A DNA stretch of 64,000 bases from contig NZ_GL877879.1 in NCBI RefSeq assembly GCF_000194155.1, positions 2,036,014 through 2,100,013 of the forward strand. Direction: 5' to 3'. The translations under genes and the position numbers were made by a program. Position 1 is the first letter of the stretch; each line of letters starts with the position of its first letter. Below are positions 9,476-17,696 of the stretch, piece by piece. The DNA is from Saccharopolyspora spinosa NRRL 18395 (lineage in GTDB: Bacteria > Actinomycetota > Actinomycetes > Mycobacteriales > Pseudonocardiaceae). A model generated the notes under the pieces. The model was not told where the DNA came from, did not search any database, and saw nothing but the letters and a program-made list of their open reading frames with translations.

Positions 9476-9838
9476 GCGGATTGCCCGGAGGATCGCCAGG
9501 CGAACTCGTCGATGCAGGTCGGGCGGGTAGCGGTTGCCCTCCTCAGTGTTCGTGCCGACGACGAGGGCGACCGCTGCACCAGCACGCGCGGCCACGGCTT
9601 CGGCGAGCTGGCGGTCCAGCACCAAGCTGAACGCGCTGAGCCCGAGCAGCGTGTCGAACCGGGTGCCGGTCCTCAGGTCCAGGCCGTCGAGCTTTGGCAC
9701 GACGTCGACCAGCTGCTCGTCCGGCACCCGGGCGAAGTCCGTGACAATAGGCTCGATGCCGAGCGCGCCCGCCGCCGCATGCGCGACTCGCGCCGCCTGC
9801 TCCTCGTAAAACGCGCCCAGTCCGCTGCCGCTTTGCAC
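9455..9838 (-). pseudogene. Carboxylesterase (type B) remnant
   Basis: The frame reads QSGSGLGAFYEEQAARVAHAA...LDLRTGTRFDTLLG...LVVGTNTEEGN, the middle portion of a type-B carboxylesterase after the nucleophile elbow. The N-terminal half with the GESAGG serine motif and the C-terminus are missing, so the enzyme cannot work. The end overlaps ispH convergently by 21 bases. Confidence 0.65.
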
Positions 9839-10081
9839 GATGGTGGGGTGGAAAGCCCCGCCGCGTGGGCACGCTCGCGGTCGCGCGGCAGATCCTCGCG
9901 CCCGCCCGCTCGCCGGAGCAGTCCGTGGTCGTCGTCACCACCGCGGAAAATTCCAGCTCGGAGAACACGATCAAGCTGCTCGGCCGGTCAGCGCGTGCCG
10001 CCCAGCACGCGGACCCGCTGGGAGACGGACCAGCAGTTGGTTGAGGGGCACCCACGACCTCCGCTACGGATGCCGCTGCGC
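9839..10081. other. Unrecognised gene debris
   Basis: No intact gene. A plus-strand frame (about 9859-10043) reads VGTLAVARQILAPARS...SENTIKLLG before a stop; it has coding-like composition but I cannot assign it. Probably a remnant. Confidence 0.4.
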
Positions 10082-11407
10082 TCAGCTCCCCTCGGGGCGG
10101 CGGAAGGCTCCGATGATCGCAGCCGCGAGGGCCGCCACGACGAACGAGGTGAGGGCAGCGCTCATCCACGTCGGTACCGTGAAGCCGAGCGCGTCCCGCA
10201 CACCCGTCCACAGCTGGCTCCACCAGCCGAGCTCGCCCGGGTTGATCAGCTGGAACGCCGAGAAGCCGAGCAGCCAGGCCAGCAGCATGCCCCAGCGGGA
10301 TGGGGCCTGCGCGGACAGGTCCCAGTCGCGGCGGCGGGCGTGCACGAAGTAGTCCACCGCCAGCACCCCGAACATCGGCACGAACACCGAGCCGATCAGC
10401 AGCAGGAAGTTCGAGAACTGGGCGATGTCCAAGGTCAGCGCGAACAGCGTGATCACCGCGCCGATGACCAGGCACAACACCCGGCGGTCCGCGCTGGGCC
10501 GCAGGTTCTGGATGGAGACCGCGGTCGAGTAGGTGTTGGCGAAGGACTGGTCGACCTCGCGCAGCACCAGGATCCCGAAGAAGATCACCCCGAGCGGCAC
10601 CGCCAGCAGCGGGTCGAACGCCTTGTCGGCATCGCCGGCGACCAGCGCCAATCCGAGCAGCCCCAGCAGGTAGCAGGCGATCTGGGTAACCGAGTAGCCC
10701 ACCGTCGCGGCGGTGAACGCGCCGGTCGCCGACTTCGAATGCCGCGAGTAGTCCGAGGCGACCGGGATCCAGGACACCGCGACCGCCAGCGCGGCGTCCG
10801 CGCCCGGCCAGAACCCCTGCCAGGAACCGGCGTTCATGTCCGGCAGCGGGTGGCTAACCAGCAGCTGGACGAAGAAGTACACCATCGCGATCGCCACCGC
10901 GATGCTGACGTAGCGCCGCAGCAGGCGGAGCGCGCCGAGCGGGCGCAGCGTGAGCGCGGTGGTCAGCGCCCCGGCCAGCACCACGTACAACCAGCGCGGG
11001 CCGCCCCCGAACAGCGCCTCCGCGCCCTGCGCGATCACCAGCAACTCGAAGGTGCCCCAGCCGACCAACTGCAGGGCGTTCAGCACGGTCGGCAGGTACG
11101 ACAGCCTGGTGCCGAAAAGGCCGCGCAGCAACATCATCGCGGGCGCCCCGGTGCGCGCCCCGGGGATCGCCGAAATGCCGACCATGATGCTGCCGATCAC
11201 GGTGCCCACCACGCACGCGGTGACGGCGGCCGTGAAGGACAGCTGCGGCACTCCGCTCGGCGCGAGCACGGCCAGCGCCCCGCTGAACCCGAGCAGGCTC
11301 ACCCCCAGGTTGCCCCAGAACGCGCCCTGGTCGAGCACGCGCAGCGTCTTGGGCGCCGGTTCGTCCAGGGTGTGCGGAACTTCGGCACGATCGACATCAA
11401 GCGCCAT
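10082..11407 (-). CDS. cytX: NCS1 permease, likely HMP transporter CytX
   Basis: 441-residue membrane transporter with about twelve hydrophobic helices of the purine-cytosine permease (NCS1) family. The conserved first-helix region (QGAFWGNLGVSLLGFSGAL), GARTGAPAMMLLRGLFG and SWIPVASDYSRHSKS match CytX-type proteins that import the thiamine precursor hydroxymethylpyrimidine. The assignment rests on the TPP riboswitch directly upstream (11411-11505). I start at ATG 11407, six bases after GGGAG, which is also the 3' strand of the riboswitch, so thiamine diphosphate would hide the ribosome site. A TTG at 11410 is in frame but less likely. No other thiamine gene is nearby. Confidence 0.85.
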   Translation of the reverse strand: MALDVDRAEVPHTLDEPAPKTLRVLDQGAFWGNLGVSLLGFSGALAVLAPSGVPQLSFTAAVTACVVGTVIGSIMVGISAIPGARTGAPAMMLLRGLFGTRLSYLPTVLNALQLVGWGTFELLVIAQGAEALFGGGPRWLYVVLAGALTTALTLRPLGALRLLRRYVSIAVAIAMVYFFVQLLVSHPLPDMNAGSWQGFWPGADAALAVAVSWIPVASDYSRHSKSATGAFTAATVGYSVTQIACYLLGLLGLALVAGDADKAFDPLLAVPLGVIFFGILVLREVDQSFANTYSTAVSIQNLRPSADRRVLCLVIGAVITLFALTLDIAQFSNFLLLIGSVFVPMFGVLAVDYFVHARRRDWDLSAQAPSRWGMLLAWLLGFSAFQLINPGELGWWSQLWTGVRDALGFTVPTWMSAALTSFVVAALAAAIIGAFRRPEGS

Positions 11408-11410
11408 CAA

Positions 11411-11505
11411 CAGCTCCCTACGCCGGCATTATCCGGACAGGTTCTGCGGTCGGTGGCGCGTGCGGTGCCACCCTCTCAGCCCGGTGCGCCCGAGCTCCCG
11501 CGTGG
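11411..11505 (-). promoter_or_regulatory. TPP riboswitch (THI element)
   Basis: Read on the minus strand, the leader contains ACGCGGGAGCTCGG, then the invariant CTGAGAGGGTGGC, later AGAACCTGTCCGGATAATGCC and the closing GGCGTAGGGAGC. These are the conserved core elements of the thiamine diphosphate aptamer, in order. The final GGGAG doubles as the ribosome binding site of the permease gene, which suggests control of translation. Confidence 0.95.
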
Positions 11506-11544
11506 ATAAGTCGGAGGGACCATACCCCGATAAGGTGACCTATG

Positions 11545-13095
11545 TCAGGTGGGCCCGATCACCTGCGGCGGTTGCCGAACAATCCCCTGGTGATCTCCCG
11601 GCCGAGCGCGCTCGCCGCAGATCGGAAGAACGACCGCACCGCGGGGTTGTCCAAAGAACGACCGCACCGCGGGGTTGTCCATCGTTTTCTCGAACAACCC
11701 CGGCTCCTCCCGACGCTCCGGCGCCTCCGGCGCTTCGGGCGGCCCCGGCGCGGCGAACTTCTTCGCCAGCAGTTCGTAGGCGGATTCCCGATCGACGGCC
11801 TGCTCGTACTTTCCGTGCAAATCGGACGACGCTGCGGCGGCCCGTACCTCGCCCTCGCCGATCGCGCCCATCAGCGAGCGGGGCGCCCGCAGCCTGGTCC
11901 ACGCGACGGGCGTCGGCGCGCCGACCTCCGAGAGCACCGTCACGATCGCCTCGCCGATGCCCAGCGACGTCAGCGCCTTTTCCAGCTCGTAGTGCTCGGT
12001 CGTCGGATAGGTCTTCACGGTGCGCGCCAAGGCTTTCTGGTCTTCCGGGGTGAACGCGCGGATGGCGTGCTGGACGCGGGCGCCCAGCTGCGAGAGCACC
12101 GCGTTGGGCACGTCGGTGGGCAGCTGCGTGCAGAAGAACACGCCCACCGCCTTGGACCGGATCAGCTTGACGGTCTGCTCGATGCGTTCCAGGAATGCCT
12201 TGGACGCGTCGTTGAACAGCAGGTGCGCCTCGTCGAAGAAGAACACCAACTTCGGCCGGTCCAGATCGCCCGCCTCCGGCAGTTCCTCGAACAGCTCGGC
12301 CAGCAGCCACATCAGGAAGGTGGCGAACAGCACCGGGTTGGCCTGCACGTCGTCGAGTTCCAGCAGGTTCACCACGCCCTTGCCGTCGACCTGCCGGAGC
12401 AGGTCGGCGACGTCGAGTTCGGGTTCACCGAAGAACTCGTCCCCGCCCTGGGCCTCCAAATTGGACAGTGCACGCAGGATCACGCCCGCGCTGGCGGGCG
12501 AAACACCGCCGATGCCCTTGAGGTCGGCCTTCCCCTCGTCACTGGTCAGATACTGGATGACCGAGCGCAGGTCCTTGGCGTCCAGCAGCGCCAGACCACG
12601 CTGATCGGCCCAGTGGAAGATCAGTCCCAGCGTCGATTCCTGCGTCGCGTTCAGGCCCAGCACCTTCGACAGCAGCAGCGGTCCGAAGCTGGTGATGGTC
12701 GCGCGGATCGGCACGCCGCGGCCACCGTTGCCCAGCGACAGGAACTGCACGGGGAATGCCGCAGGCTGCCAGTCATCGCTGAGCTCGGCGCTGCGGGAGG
12801 TCACCTTTTCGCCGCCAGCGCCCGGCCGGGCCAGCCCAGACAGGTCGCCCTTGACGTCGGCAAGCAGCACCGGGACACCCGCGTCGGACAGCTGTTCGGC
12901 GAGCAGCTGCAGCGTCTTCGTCTTGCCGGTGCCGGTCGCGCCCGCAACCAGGCCGTGCCGGTTCATCGTCGCCAGGGGGATCCGCACGGCGGCAGCTGCG
13001 TCGACCGAGCCGTCGACGACCACCGCGCCGAGCTCAACCGCATCCCCATCGGTCGCGTAGCCCGAAGCGATCTCCCGTGCCGCGTTGTCCGCCAC
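11545..13095 (-). CDS. HerA-like helicase/ATPase (DUF853), frameshifted C-terminus
   Basis: P-loop ATPase of the HerA/FtsK superfamily, 516 residues as read. Walker A is GATGTGKTKT (about residues 52-61), Walker B is KLVFFFDEAHLLF (about 281-293), followed by QLPTDVPNAVLSQLGARVQH, all typical of the DUF853 helicase-like group. Close to the end, a 25-base sequence is repeated at a 28-base spacing (11628 and 11656), which changes the frame. Without the duplication the protein would end in RSAASALGREITRGLF, the usual tail of this family, with the stop at 11559. Catalytic motifs are upstream, so activity may survive, or the duplication may be an assembly error. It converges on the riboswitch leader region and is divergent from the VOC gene. 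Confidence 0.85.
   Translation of the reverse strand: MADNAAREIASGYATDGDAVELGAVVVDGSVDAAAAVRIPLATMNRHGLVAGATGTGKTKTLQLLAEQLSDAGVPVLLADVKGDLSGLARPGAGGEKVTSRSAELSDDWQPAAFPVQFLSLGNGGRGVPIRATITSFGPLLLSKVLGLNATQESTLGLIFHWADQRGLALLDAKDLRSVIQYLTSDEGKADLKGIGGVSPASAGVILRALSNLEAQGGDEFFGEPELDVADLLRQVDGKGVVNLLELDDVQANPVLFATFLMWLLAELFEELPEAGDLDRPKLVFFFDEAHLLFNDASKAFLERIEQTVKLIRSKAVGVFFCTQLPTDVPNAVLSQLGARVQHAIRAFTPEDQKALARTVKTYPTTEHYELEKALTSLGIGEAIVTVLSEVGAPTPVAWTRLRAPRSLMGAIGEGEVRAAAASSDLHGKYEQAVDRESAYELLAKKFAAPGPPEAPEAPERREEPGLFEKTMDNPAVRSFFGQPRGAVVLPICGERARPGDHQGIVRQPPQVIGPT
11628..11680. repeat. 28-bp tandem duplication causing frameshift
   Basis: GAACGACCGCACCGCGGGG followed by TTGTCC occurs at 11628-11652 and again at 11656-11680 with AAA between. 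Twenty-eight is not a multiple of three, so the HerA-like gene is shifted after this point. Confidence 0.9.
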
Positions 13096-13209
13096 CGTGC
13101 TCTCCGCTCCTCGCCGGTTCCCGACTGCTCGACGGTAGGCCGCCGCACCCGCGCCGGCGAATCGCCACCCGGACGAGCGATGCCTAGGCGGGTCCGGCTG
13201 CCGCTCCCA

Positions 13210-13240
13210 TTGACCTCGACCTTGGTCGAACTCCTAGTCT
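13210..13240 (+). promoter_or_regulatory. Promoter with palindrome in a long spacer
   Basis: TTGACC at 13210 and TAGTCT at 13235 are separated by 19 bases, and the spacer begins with the perfect dyad TCGACC-TT-GGTCGA (13216-13229). A 19-base spacer centred on a dyad is the hallmark of MerR/SoxR-type promoters. It would drive the VOC gene starting at 13280. Confidence 0.45.
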
Positions 13241-13279
13241 CAGGAGTACCGCAGCACGACGAGGAAAGCGAGCAAACTC

Positions 13280-13672
13280 ATGGCCGTTCAGCTCAACCAC
13301 ACGATCGTCGCCACCACCGACAAGATCGCCAATGCGCGGTTCGTCGCCGATCTGCTCGGGCTGCCCGATCCGCAACCCTTCGGGCCGTTCATGTGCGTCC
13401 AGACCAGCAACGACGTCACGCTGGACTACCTGGAGACCGGCGAGGAGATCACCCCGCAGCACTACGCGTTCCTGATCAGCGAAGGCGAATTCGACGAGAT
13501 CTTTGCGCGGATCCAGGCGCGGGGACTGCCCTACTGGGCGGACCCCGGGCACCACGAGGCGGGGCGGATCAACACCCGGGACGGCGGCCGCGGCGTCTAC
13601 TTCGACGACCCCGACGGCCACGTCCTGGAGATCCTCACCCGCCCCTACGGCAGCGGCGACCAATCCAGCTGA
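13280..13672 (+). CDS. VOC family (glyoxalase-like) protein
   Basis: 130-residue protein of the vicinal oxygen chelate superfamily. The N-terminal strand (QLNHTIVATTDKIANARFVADLLGL), the central TLDYLETGEEITPQHYAFLI and the C-terminal GGRGVYFDDPDGHVLEILTRPYG with its metal-type Glu/His motif are characteristic. Members include glyoxalase I, dioxygenases and drug-binding proteins, and the substrate cannot be predicted. The ATG at 13280 follows GAGGAAAGCGAG. The promoter 40-70 bases upstream looks MerR-controlled, which would fit an inducible resistance or detoxification role (inference). Confidence 0.85.
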   Translation: MAVQLNHTIVATTDKIANARFVADLLGLPDPQPFGPFMCVQTSNDVTLDYLETGEEITPQHYAFLISEGEFDEIFARIQARGLPYWADPGHHEAGRINTRDGGRGVYFDDPDGHVLEILTRPYGSGDQSS

Positions 13673-13740
13673 CCCACTACCTGGCCATGTCAGGGCCCGT
13701 GCGCGTTTTGGCCGCTACTGAGGCTGCTTTAGAAGGTGCG

Positions 13741-13796
13741 GGTGAAGCGAACGGACCGTTCGTGCCGCCTACGGAAGCGAACGGATGCTCCTATAG
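13741..13796. repeat. Palindromic repeat family 1 (copy 2)
   Basis: GTGAAGCGAACGGACCGTTC, then GTGCCGCCTACGGAAGCGAACGG; the right dyad is truncated. It marks the left border of the transposase debris. Confidence 0.75.
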
Positions 13797-13799
13797 ATG

Positions 13800-14072
13800 T
13801 CAAGCGGCGGGTGCAAGGTCGTTTTGGGTGACTTGTGTGGTGGTCAGGGCGTGGTAGACCTCGCGGGCGACGAATCGTTTGAGGCAGCGCATGATCTCTT
13901 TCTTCGAGAGTCCTTCCTTGGTGCGGCGTTGGACGTAGGCGCGGGTGCGTTCGTCGTGGCGCATGCGGACCAGGACGATGGTGTGCAGGGCGTTGTTGGC
14001 GGCGCGGTCGCCGCCGCGGTTGAGGCGGTGGCGGTGGGTGCGGCCGGAGGACGCGGGGATCGGTGCGGCCAA
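13800..14072 (-). pseudogene. IS110 transposase, C-terminal fragment
   Basis: The 90-codon frame reads APIPASSGRTHRHRLNRGGDRAANNALHTIV, the hallmark of the Transposase_20 domain of IS110 elements, through the normal C-terminus KKEIMRCLKRFVAREVYHAL. The catalytic DEDD half lies 400 bases away at 14475-15020 and the middle is gone, so the transposase is dead. Confidence 0.85.
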
Positions 14073-14254
14073 ACCCCCCTCCCCGGCCTCCGGAACCCGC
14101 CGTGGGGCCGCCAGCAGAAACCAACGTTCCTAGCCAAACATCGCCCCTCACGGATTCTCGTCATGCGCGCGTTCGGCGTCGCACCCGCGACATCAGAGCG
14201 ACACTGCCAGCAAAACACGACATTCCACCGGGGAAGCCCGGCAAGTGTGCCCCC

Positions 14255-14470
14255 TTAACCCTGCCAATAGAAGAAAAGGGGCATCGGTCTCTCTCCGGCT
14301 CCAAAGCTCGGAGCCGACCGCTCGGCCCGTGAGTCGTTTCTGGTAAAACGTGATCGCGTCAGGTTGCCGCAGTAACCTCCGTCGGCCATCACCCTACGAC
14401 CAGCGAGTTTCCCAGTGATGCCGGAGACCGGTAGACGGTTGTGCCTTTTGGCGGAGATCTGCGAGCGGAC
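14255..14470 (-). pseudogene. Possible second transposase fragment inside IS110
   Basis: Minus-strand frame containing LPVSGITGKLAGRRVMADGGYCGN, which resembles the ADGGY motif region of IS4/IS5-type DDE transposases. The fragment sits where the middle of the IS110 transposase should be, suggesting that a second element inserted and then decayed. The match is short, so the call is tentative. Confidence 0.35.
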
Positions 14471-14474
14471 GGAT

Positions 14475-15020
14475 TCAAGCGGTCGTGGCAACACCGCTTG
14501 TTTGGGGCGATTGTAGGTGATGTTCGAGGATCTCGGCAGGGGTTTTCCATCCGCCGCGGATCTGGTTCATCGCCTTGAGGGTGGTGGCGATCGCACTGCG
14601 GCGCGCGATCCGCAGCGCCCGCACCGCCTCGACCGCCCCGTCCCGGCTCTTGGGGATACCGGTGGCCCGCCCGGAAAGCACGGCCGTTGCGGCGGCGTAG
14701 GCGTCGATCGGGTCGGACTTGCCCTTCATCCGCCGCGTTGTGCGGTCCGGCCGGTCCACGTCCACGACCGCGACCCCGGCCGCGGTGAGGACCCGGGTCA
14801 GCTCGGCGCCGTAGGCGCCGGTGCCTTCCACCCCCACCGCGACCAGGTCGCCGTGGGAGCGCGTCCAGTCCAGCAGGTCCCGGTAGCCGCGGATGGTGGC
14901 CGGGAACTCCTGGTCGGCCAGGTGCCGGCCGATCGAGTCGATCACTGCGGCGTGGTGGGTCAGGCCGTGGGTGTCGACTCCACCGGTGATCTGCGGGGCG
15001 TTGTGCGTCATGCTGGTCAT
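14475..15020 (-). pseudogene. IS110 transposase, N-terminal fragment
   Basis: Reads GGVDTHGLTHHAAVIDSIGR (first catalytic Asp), VAVGVEGTGAYGAELTR (Glu) and MKGKSDPIDAYAAA (last two Asp), the RuvC-like DEDD catalytic domain of IS110 family transposases, then DGAVEAVRALRIARRSAIATTLKAMNQI. It loses similarity near 14500. Together with 13800-14072 it is one IS110 copy split by an insertion or deletion. Start taken at ATG 15020. Confidence 0.85.
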
Positions 15021-15281
15021 GTCCGTCCTTGCCAGTCCGTTCCGAGGGCGGCACGCGCCGGTCGGGCGGGTGGACAAGACAGTGACGGGGCTTCTTGGCC
15101 AAGCTCCTATGAGGTCACAAACGCCCGTCCGGCCGCGTGCGTAGCAACGCCCGGTAAGGCCGACGGATCCGTTCAAGGACAGGCAAGCCGTCAGTCCGTT
15201 CGAGGGTCAGACCCACCAGCGGCGTCACTACACACATCATCACTGTCCGTTCTAAGTATCCGTGGTCTGCGTCGGATGGGT

Positions 15282-15338
15282 GGAGCGAACGGACCGTTTG
15301 TGCCGTCTATCGAAGTGAAGAGTCCGTTCGCTTCACCC
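15282..15338. repeat. Palindromic repeat family 1 (copy 3)
   Basis: GGAGCGAACGGACCGTTTG, then TGCCGTCTATCGAAGTGAAG and AGTCCGTTCGCTTC. It lies between the IS110 and IS1182-like remnants. Confidence 0.8.
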
Positions 15339-15484
15339 TCATGGGAACCGACCGGGCAAGACGTCTGCTAGGCGATCAAAGCGGGCGGACCGAGCGGCGG
15401 TCGACGATCTCCGGTGCCGCCGGCACCAGCACGTCGTGCGGCGCTTCGCCGCGCAGCTGCTCGACACCCACCGTAACCCCCCGA

Positions 15485-15850
15485 GAACATCGGCACGGCC
15501 CTGTTCGACGCGGGCTACTTCAGCGAGGACAACCTCACCCATCCCGGACCGGACCGGCTGATCGCACCAGGGAAATCCCGCCATATCCCGCGCGAGGCCG
15601 CCACCAAACCCGCCAGCGGCCCACCCCCATCGAGGCCATGCGGCACCGGCTACGCACCCCCGAAGCAGCGAAGCTCTACAAGAAACGCGGCGCCACCGTC
15701 GAATCCGTCAACGGCATGATCAAAGACCGCCACCGACTCCGGCGGTTCAGCCTGCGCGGCCTGACCGCTCGCCTCGGCGAACTCAACCTCACCGCCACAA
15801 CCCACAACCTCCGCCGCCTGTTCACCACCCTCCACACCACCACACCCTGA
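15485..15850 (+). pseudogene. IS1182/IS5-like transposase C-terminal remnant
   Basis: One frame gives ENIGTALFDAGYFSEDNLTH, the next gives PIEAMRHRLRTPEAAKLYKK and ESVNGMIKDRHRLRRFSLRG, a typical C-terminal end of DDE transposases of the IS1182 group including the last catalytic Glu. The frame changes near 15617, and the N-terminal two thirds are absent, so this is a dead fragment. Confidence 0.75.
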
Positions 15851-15919
15851 ACAAAGGGGGGCCGGCCTCCAGCCCACCCCCTTGTCCAGCAACCACAACA
15901 CCCAAAACCAAAACCGCAA

Positions 15920-15957
15920 CAGGCTCCTATCGAGGCGAACAGGCCGTTCAGTCCAAA
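15920..15957. repeat. Palindromic repeat family 1 (half copy)
   Basis: CTCCTATCGAGGCGAACAGG followed by CCGTTCAGTCC is the right half of the family 1 element. Confidence 0.6.
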
Positions 15958-16051
15958 ACATCCATTGGGGTGACGCGAATTATCCACAGGCCGTCTGTTC
16001 ATCCACGGATATGAAAAGGGGTCTGGCGGTGATGATCCACCGTCTACCACA

Positions 16052-17020
16052 GTGATTCGCATGCCAAAGCGAGCTCTGATCGACTGGGATGCGGTGTCGA
16101 CCCTTGCCAGCCATAAGATCATCACGGCGAGAGAACTGGACCTGCTTGGCGTCCCGCGACGAACAGTTCACCGACGAGCAAGCAGGGACGGCCCCTGGAC
16201 CCGCCTGCTCCCGGGCGTGCTGTTGCTGAGCAACGGGACACCCACGAACCGTCAGCGGCTGGAGTCGGCGCTGCGCTACGCAGGAGAAGGCGCGCAGTTG
16301 ACCGGCCTTCCAGCTGCCGAACTGCACGGCCTCCAGCGAATGCCGCCTTTCTCGGAGGTGCACGTGCTGATACCGGAAGCACGCAAGCGGACGTCCACCG
16401 GCTACGTGGTCGTCGAGCGAACTTCGCGTCTTCCCGAACCGCATATCCGCTCCGGATTTCCGACAGCTCCGCTTGCGCGAGCCGTCCTCGATGCGGCGCG
16501 GCGGTTCACCAACATCGACCAGATTCGCGCGCTGCTGGCCGAGCCGGTTCAACGAGGATTGGTCGATCCGTCGGCCCTCGCCGAAGAGTTGGAAGGGGGC
16601 TCATGCCGAGGCACGGCGCGGTGCCGGGAAGTCATGCGCGAAATGCTCGCCGACGTCCACTCACCAGCGGAAGGATGGGCGTACCGACTGCTGAAGCGCA
16701 GTGATCTTCCACAGATGCAGTGGAATGTCCGCCTACTCGACCCCACCGGAAAACTGCTGGGCATCCCCGACGGCTGGCTGGACGATGTCGCGTTGGCGTG
16801 GCAGATCGATTCACTCGAATACCACCTGTCGCCGGCCGACTACGCGCTCACCGTGCGTCGGCACACGGCTATGACGGCAGCCGGGATCGTCGTGGTACAC
16901 ACGCTCCCATCACAGCTCCGGACCGAGCCGCAAGAAGTGTTGGCGGAGTTGCGCAACGCGTACCAACAGGCGCTGCGCCGTCCACGCCCACCCGTCACCG
17001 CCGTCACCCGAATCAAATGA
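16052..17020 (+). CDS. AbiEi-like HTH plus nuclease-like domain protein
   Basis: 322-residue protein of a common but uncharacterised actinobacterial family. Residues about 20-100 resemble the AbiEi antitoxin winged helix (ITARELDLLGVPRRTVHRRAS...GVLLLSNGTPTNRQRLESAL...LTGLPAAELHGL). The C-terminal 90 residues carry DGWLDDVALAWQIDSLEYHLSPADY and IVVVHTLPSQLRTEP, reminiscent of DUF559/Vsr-type PD-(D/E)xK nuclease folds with D and E/Q positions. No partner toxin gene adjoins it. GTG 16052 or ATG 16061 could be the start; neither has a strong ribosome site. It sits between mobile-element debris and three palindromic repeats, so acquisition by transfer is plausible. Confidence 0.7.
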   Translation: MIRMPKRALIDWDAVSTLASHKIITARELDLLGVPRRTVHRRASRDGPWTRLLPGVLLLSNGTPTNRQRLESALRYAGEGAQLTGLPAAELHGLQRMPPFSEVHVLIPEARKRTSTGYVVVERTSRLPEPHIRSGFPTAPLARAVLDAARRFTNIDQIRALLAEPVQRGLVDPSALAEELEGGSCRGTARCREVMREMLADVHSPAEGWAYRLLKRSDLPQMQWNVRLLDPTGKLLGIPDGWLDDVALAWQIDSLEYHLSPADYALTVRRHTAMTAAGIVVVHTLPSQLRTEPQEVLAELRNAYQQALRRPRPPVTAVTRIK

Positions 17021-17021
17021 G

Positions 17022-17082
17022 GAGAAGCGAACGGCCTGTTCACTCCACCTATCGAGGCGAACGGCCCGTTCGCACCACCACT
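17022..17082. repeat. Palindromic repeat family 1 (copy 5)
   Basis: AGAAGCGAACGGCCTGTTCA, ACTATCGA-type centre, then GGCGAACGGCCCGTTCGC. Starts directly after the stop codon of the preceding gene. Confidence 0.8.
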
Positions 17083-17098
17083 CCCGGCACGCTCGGCT

Positions 17099-17152
17099 GA
17101 GGCGAACGGACCGTTTGCGCCGTCTATCGAGGCGAACGGGCCGTTCGCTTCC
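17099..17152. repeat. Palindromic repeat family 1 (copy 6)
   Basis: GAGGCGAACGGACCGTTTGC, GCCGTCTATCGA, GGCGAACGGGCCGTTCGCTT: the best-preserved copy of the element, in tandem with the preceding one. Confidence 0.85.
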
Positions 17153-17227
17153 GCAGCTGCGAACGGTGCGCTACTGGGGTTTCCGGAGCCTGCGCTTGCG
17201 CGTTGCGGGTGTCAGACTGTTCGGACC

Positions 17228-17614
17228 ATGAACTGGGAGCGAGTGCTTGAGTGGGTTGGCGGGTACGAGCGGGCGTGGCGGACGCCCGGGGTTGACGTGC
17301 TCGCCGAGATCTTCACCTTGGACGCGACGTACCAGCAGGCCCCGTACCTCGAGCCCGTTGTGGGGCTCGACGCCATCGGGCGGATGTGGGAGGCCGAGCG
17401 CGTCGGGCCCGGCGAGGAGTTCCGGCTGACGAGCAGCCCGGTGGCGCTCGAAGGCGACACCGCCGTCGTCCGGGTGGAGGTCCGCTACGGCGGCCCGGTG
17501 CCCCAGGAGTACCGGGACCTGTGGATCGTGCGGTTCGCCCTGGACGGGAAGTGCCTGGCCTTCGAGGAATGGCCGTTCTGGCCCGACAAGGACTACCGCG
17601 CCGAACCCCGCTGA
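17228..17614 (+). CDS. SnoaL/NTF2-like protein
   Basis: 128 residues with the cone-shaped alpha/beta fold signature of the NTF2/SnoaL superfamily: WVGGYERAWRTPGVDVLAEIFTLDATYQQAPY, GLDAIGRMWEAER, and a C-terminal strand run DLWIVRFALDGKCLAFEEWPFWP. Members include polyketide cyclases, isomerases and binding proteins; the substrate is not predictable. ATG 17228 is the only sensible start. The gene stands alone downstream of the tandem palindromic repeats. Confidence 0.75.
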   Translation: MNWERVLEWVGGYERAWRTPGVDVLAEIFTLDATYQQAPYLEPVVGLDAIGRMWEAERVGPGEEFRLTSSPVALEGDTAVVRVEVRYGGPVPQEYRDLWIVRFALDGKCLAFEEWPFWPDKDYRAEPR

Positions 17615-17696
17615 CACGCCGATTCTTCGCCAAGCGGTCGCCGGATAGTCACCGCCGCCTCACCGCCGCAGGAGGCTCGGCGATCACCATGCTCAC

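Noticed and set aside
9879-10043. Possible regulator C-terminus on the plus strand
   Set aside because: The similarity to MmyB-type tails is too short and lacks the rest of the protein; left as unassigned debris.
13741-17152. Palindromic repeats as a CRISPR array
   Set aside because: Copies are irregularly spaced between genes with no unique spacers and no cas genes.
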